Origin: Saprospiraceae bacterium UBA2365 | Lineage (GTDB): Bacteria; Bacteroidota; Bacteroidia; Chitinophagales; Saprospiraceae | Reading direction: 5' to 3' | Assembly (NCBI GenBank): GCA_002344345.1 | Contig: DDTL01000139.1 | Span: 200-24,847, forward strand | DNA length: 24,648 bases | Shown: positions 22,866 to 24,648 of the stretch, one piece after another | Layout: every line of letters starts with the position of its first letter | How positions within the stretch are numbered: the first letter of the stretch is position 1 | The notes under the pieces: model-generated | Database searches by the model: none | What the model was told of the DNA's origin: nothing | What the model saw: the letters and a program-made list of their open reading frames with translations, nothing else | Made by a program: the position numbers and the translations under genes

Positions 22866-23173
22866 GTTTTTTAGGCTCCAAAAATACGAAAAATATCCTC
22901 AAAGACGCAGACTCAATTTTGACATGTTTACAATGGAAAATCAACGCTTTCATTGGTTTTGGTTTCGGAATAAAAATAATCCTTTTGTTACTATTGGCAA
23001 ATGAACAGTTGGTACGCAATTGATTATATTGAATTTCGAAATTTTATTTGGTGAATTATCTTTTTCTGATTCCTTATTTAGATCATATCCAAACTCGTCC
23101 AATTCTGTGTGGTAAAAAGCTTAAACTGGCTCAAAAGTTGTAATTTTGATACTTTAAAACTAAATCTAATTTT
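22866..23173. other. Divergent intergenic region between the acyl-CoA synthetase and fumarase genes
   Basis: 308 bp without a gene. It should hold both promoters. On the plus strand TAATTTTG (23141-23148) fits a -7 box for fumarase with a leader of about 20 nt, but no TTG stands at the right distance upstream. On the minus strand TATTTTTG (22886-22879) is close to the synthetase ATG. No repeat or RNA structure is seen. Confidence 0.4.
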
Positions 23174-24574
23174 ATGGAATACAGGAAAGAAAAAGACAGT
23201 ATCGGTTACATTGATGTTCCGGCTGAAAAATACTGGGGCGCACAGACACAGCGGTCTTTTCAAAACTTTAAAATCGGAGGGCATCTGATCCCAACCGAGA
23301 TTATCAGGGCATTTGCCATCCTCAAAAAGGCGGCTGCATATACAAATGTGGACGCAGGTGTTTTAAGTGTTGAAAAAAGAGACCTGATCGCCAAAGTTTG
23401 CGATGAGATCAGTGCCGGTAAACTGGATGATCAGTTTCCTTTGGTAGTATGGCAAACGGGTTCTGGTACACAATCCAATATGAACCTCAATGAGGTGATA
23501 GCCAACAGAGCCCATGTGTTGAACGGGGGCCAACTGACAGATGAGAAAAAGATCATCCACCCGAATGATGACGTCAATAAATCTCAGTCTTCCAATGACA
23601 CATTTCCGACAGCCATGCATATTGCTGCTTACGAAGTGCTGGTAAGAAAAACCATTCCGGCACTCGAAGCATTGAGAGATATCTTCAGACAAAAGTCGGA
23701 AGCCTACATGAACGTGGTCAAGATCGGAAGGACACATTTTATGGATGCAACTCCTTTGACCGTAGGACAGGAATTATCCGGTTATGTTTCCCAGATCGAT
23801 CACGGTATCAGGGCGATCAAACATACCTTGCCACACCTGGCTGAATTGGCTTTAGGTGGAACAGCCGTTGGGACAGGGCTGAATACACCTCCAAAGTATG
23901 CTGAAAACGTTGCAGCTTATATCGCAAAATTCAGTGGTCTGCCATTTGTAACCGGTGAGAACAAATTTGAAGGATTGGCTTCACATGATGCCATAGTGGA
24001 AGCTCATGGCGCTTTAAAAACAGTTGCTACTTCACTGATGAAAATCGGAAATGACATCAGGATGCTGGCTTCAGGCCCCAGATGTGGCATCGGTGAATTA
24101 AAAATTCCTGCCAATGAACCCGGATCATCTATCATGCCGGGGAAAGTCAACCCGACACAATCTGAAGCATTGACCATGGCTATGGCTCAGGTTTTTGGCA
24201 ATGATGTGGCCATCAATATCGGCGGAATGAACGGTCATTTTGAATTGAACGTGTTTAAAACGGTCATGATCTTCAACTTTCTGATGTCTGCCAACCTGAT
24301 CGCAGATGCTTCCAAAAGCTTTAATGTCAATTGCATTGCCGGACTTGAGCCGAATTATCAGGATATTAAAAATAACCTGAATAATTCATTGATGCTTGTC
24401 ACAGCTTTAAATACCAAAATCGGGTATGATAAGGCGGCAGAAATCGCCAAAAAAGCATATAACGACGGAGCTACGCTCAAAGAAACTGCGATTGCTCTTG
24501 GCTATGTGACCGAAGAACAATTTGACGAATGGGTCAGACCTGAGAAAATGATCGGTGGCCTGGATCTGAAATAG
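23174..24574 (+). CDS. fumC: Fumarate hydratase, class II
   Basis: A 466-aa tetrameric cytosolic enzyme of the TCA cycle, interconverting fumarate and (S)-malate without an Fe-S cluster. Class II hallmarks are all present: WGAQTQRS (21-28), the TGSGTQSNMN substrate loop (about 95-104), the GRTHFMDATPL region with H188, and the GSSIMPGKVNP signature with S318. Both numbers coincide with E. coli FumC His188 and Ser318. Length is standard and the start ATG is the first in frame. The early GYIDVPAEKYWGAQTQRS separates it from aspartase and argininosuccinate lyase, although aspartase is the closest alternative. It is monocistronic, with a strong terminator 23 bp after the stop. Confidence 0.95.
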   Translation: MEYRKEKDSIGYIDVPAEKYWGAQTQRSFQNFKIGGHLIPTEIIRAFAILKKAAAYTNVDAGVLSVEKRDLIAKVCDEISAGKLDDQFPLVVWQTGSGTQSNMNLNEVIANRAHVLNGGQLTDEKKIIHPNDDVNKSQSSNDTFPTAMHIAAYEVLVRKTIPALEALRDIFRQKSEAYMNVVKIGRTHFMDATPLTVGQELSGYVSQIDHGIRAIKHTLPHLAELALGGTAVGTGLNTPPKYAENVAAYIAKFSGLPFVTGENKFEGLASHDAIVEAHGALKTVATSLMKIGNDIRMLASGPRCGIGELKIPANEPGSSIMPGKVNPTQSEALTMAMAQVFGNDVAINIGGMNGHFELNVFKTVMIFNFLMSANLIADASKSFNVNCIAGLEPNYQDIKNNLNNSLMLVTALNTKIGYDKAAEIAKKAYNDGATLKETAIALGYVTEEQFDEWVRPEKMIGGLDLK

Positions 24575-24597
24575 GATTATGAAAAGCTATTGAAAAT

Positions 24598-24625
24598 AAA
24601 AAGTGCCTGGTTTCAGGCACTTTTT
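24598..24625 (+). terminator. Rho-independent terminator after fumC
   Basis: AAAAAGTGCCTG (24598-24609), loop GTTT, then CAGGCACTTTTT (24614-24625), a perfect 12-bp stem. The T-run is built into its 3' arm and extended by ATTTA. Confidence 0.9.
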
Positions 24626-24648
24626 ATTTATAATGCGAATCAAGGGTT

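Noticed and set aside
22905..22916. Possible further end of the repeat element (GCAGACTCAA) upstream of the acyl-CoA synthetase gene
   Set aside because: Only about 10 bp match the terminal repeat, and the inner arms do not follow in the right order.

Overview
The window looks like a chromosomal segment of a Bacteroidota bacterium, perhaps from the Saprospiria/Chitinophagia side. Supporting signs are a GLPGLI-family protein, a type IX secretion (T9SS) sorting domain, outer-membrane receptors with an N-terminal carboxypeptidase-regulatory-like domain, and promoters that fit the TTG-N17-23-TAnnTTTG pattern of this phylum. No rRNA, tRNA, CRISPR array, integrase or intact transposase was seen.

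Layout. 1-80 is the right end of a dispersed repeat. 198-1055 encodes a membrane-anchored zinc metallopeptidase of the YpfJ family. 1066-8644 reads as one functional neighbourhood: a leftward FNR-like regulator with N-terminal cysteines, then rightward a YceI-type secreted protein, an outer-membrane porin, a second YceI-like protein, a small cysteine-motif protein (CxGxC), and a TonB-dependent receptor carrying the CxxxM...HxM residues of the OprC/NosA copper receptors. I infer a metal (probably copper) uptake locus under redox control. A strong two-way terminator separates it from two adjacent Hsp20 chaperone genes on the minus strand (8715-9595). A BASS-family transporter (9911-10768), possibly coupled to a short upstream ORF by an ATGA overlap, faces a minus-strand pair made of a large outer-membrane beta-barrel protein and a GLPGLI protein (10854-14442). 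A secreted protein of unknown function (14692-15528) follows.

15529-18214 is the most unusual part. It has an AT-rich gene-free stretch, then an AT-rich gene for a seven-bladed propeller lipoprotein. That gene is bracketed by attC-like sites arranged like an integron gene cassette. Next come a full-length copy of the dispersed inverted-repeat element (216 bp) and a short minus-strand ORF that stops inside the element's terminal repeat. Two element copies lie complete in the window (5955-6146 and 17769-17984) and a third is cut by the window start.

The right end is ordinary: a DUF4173-type membrane protein (18215-19732), a T9SS cargo protein (19857-20753), a fused ADP-forming acyl-CoA synthetase on the minus strand (20799-22865), and class II fumarase (23174-24574) with a clear terminator.
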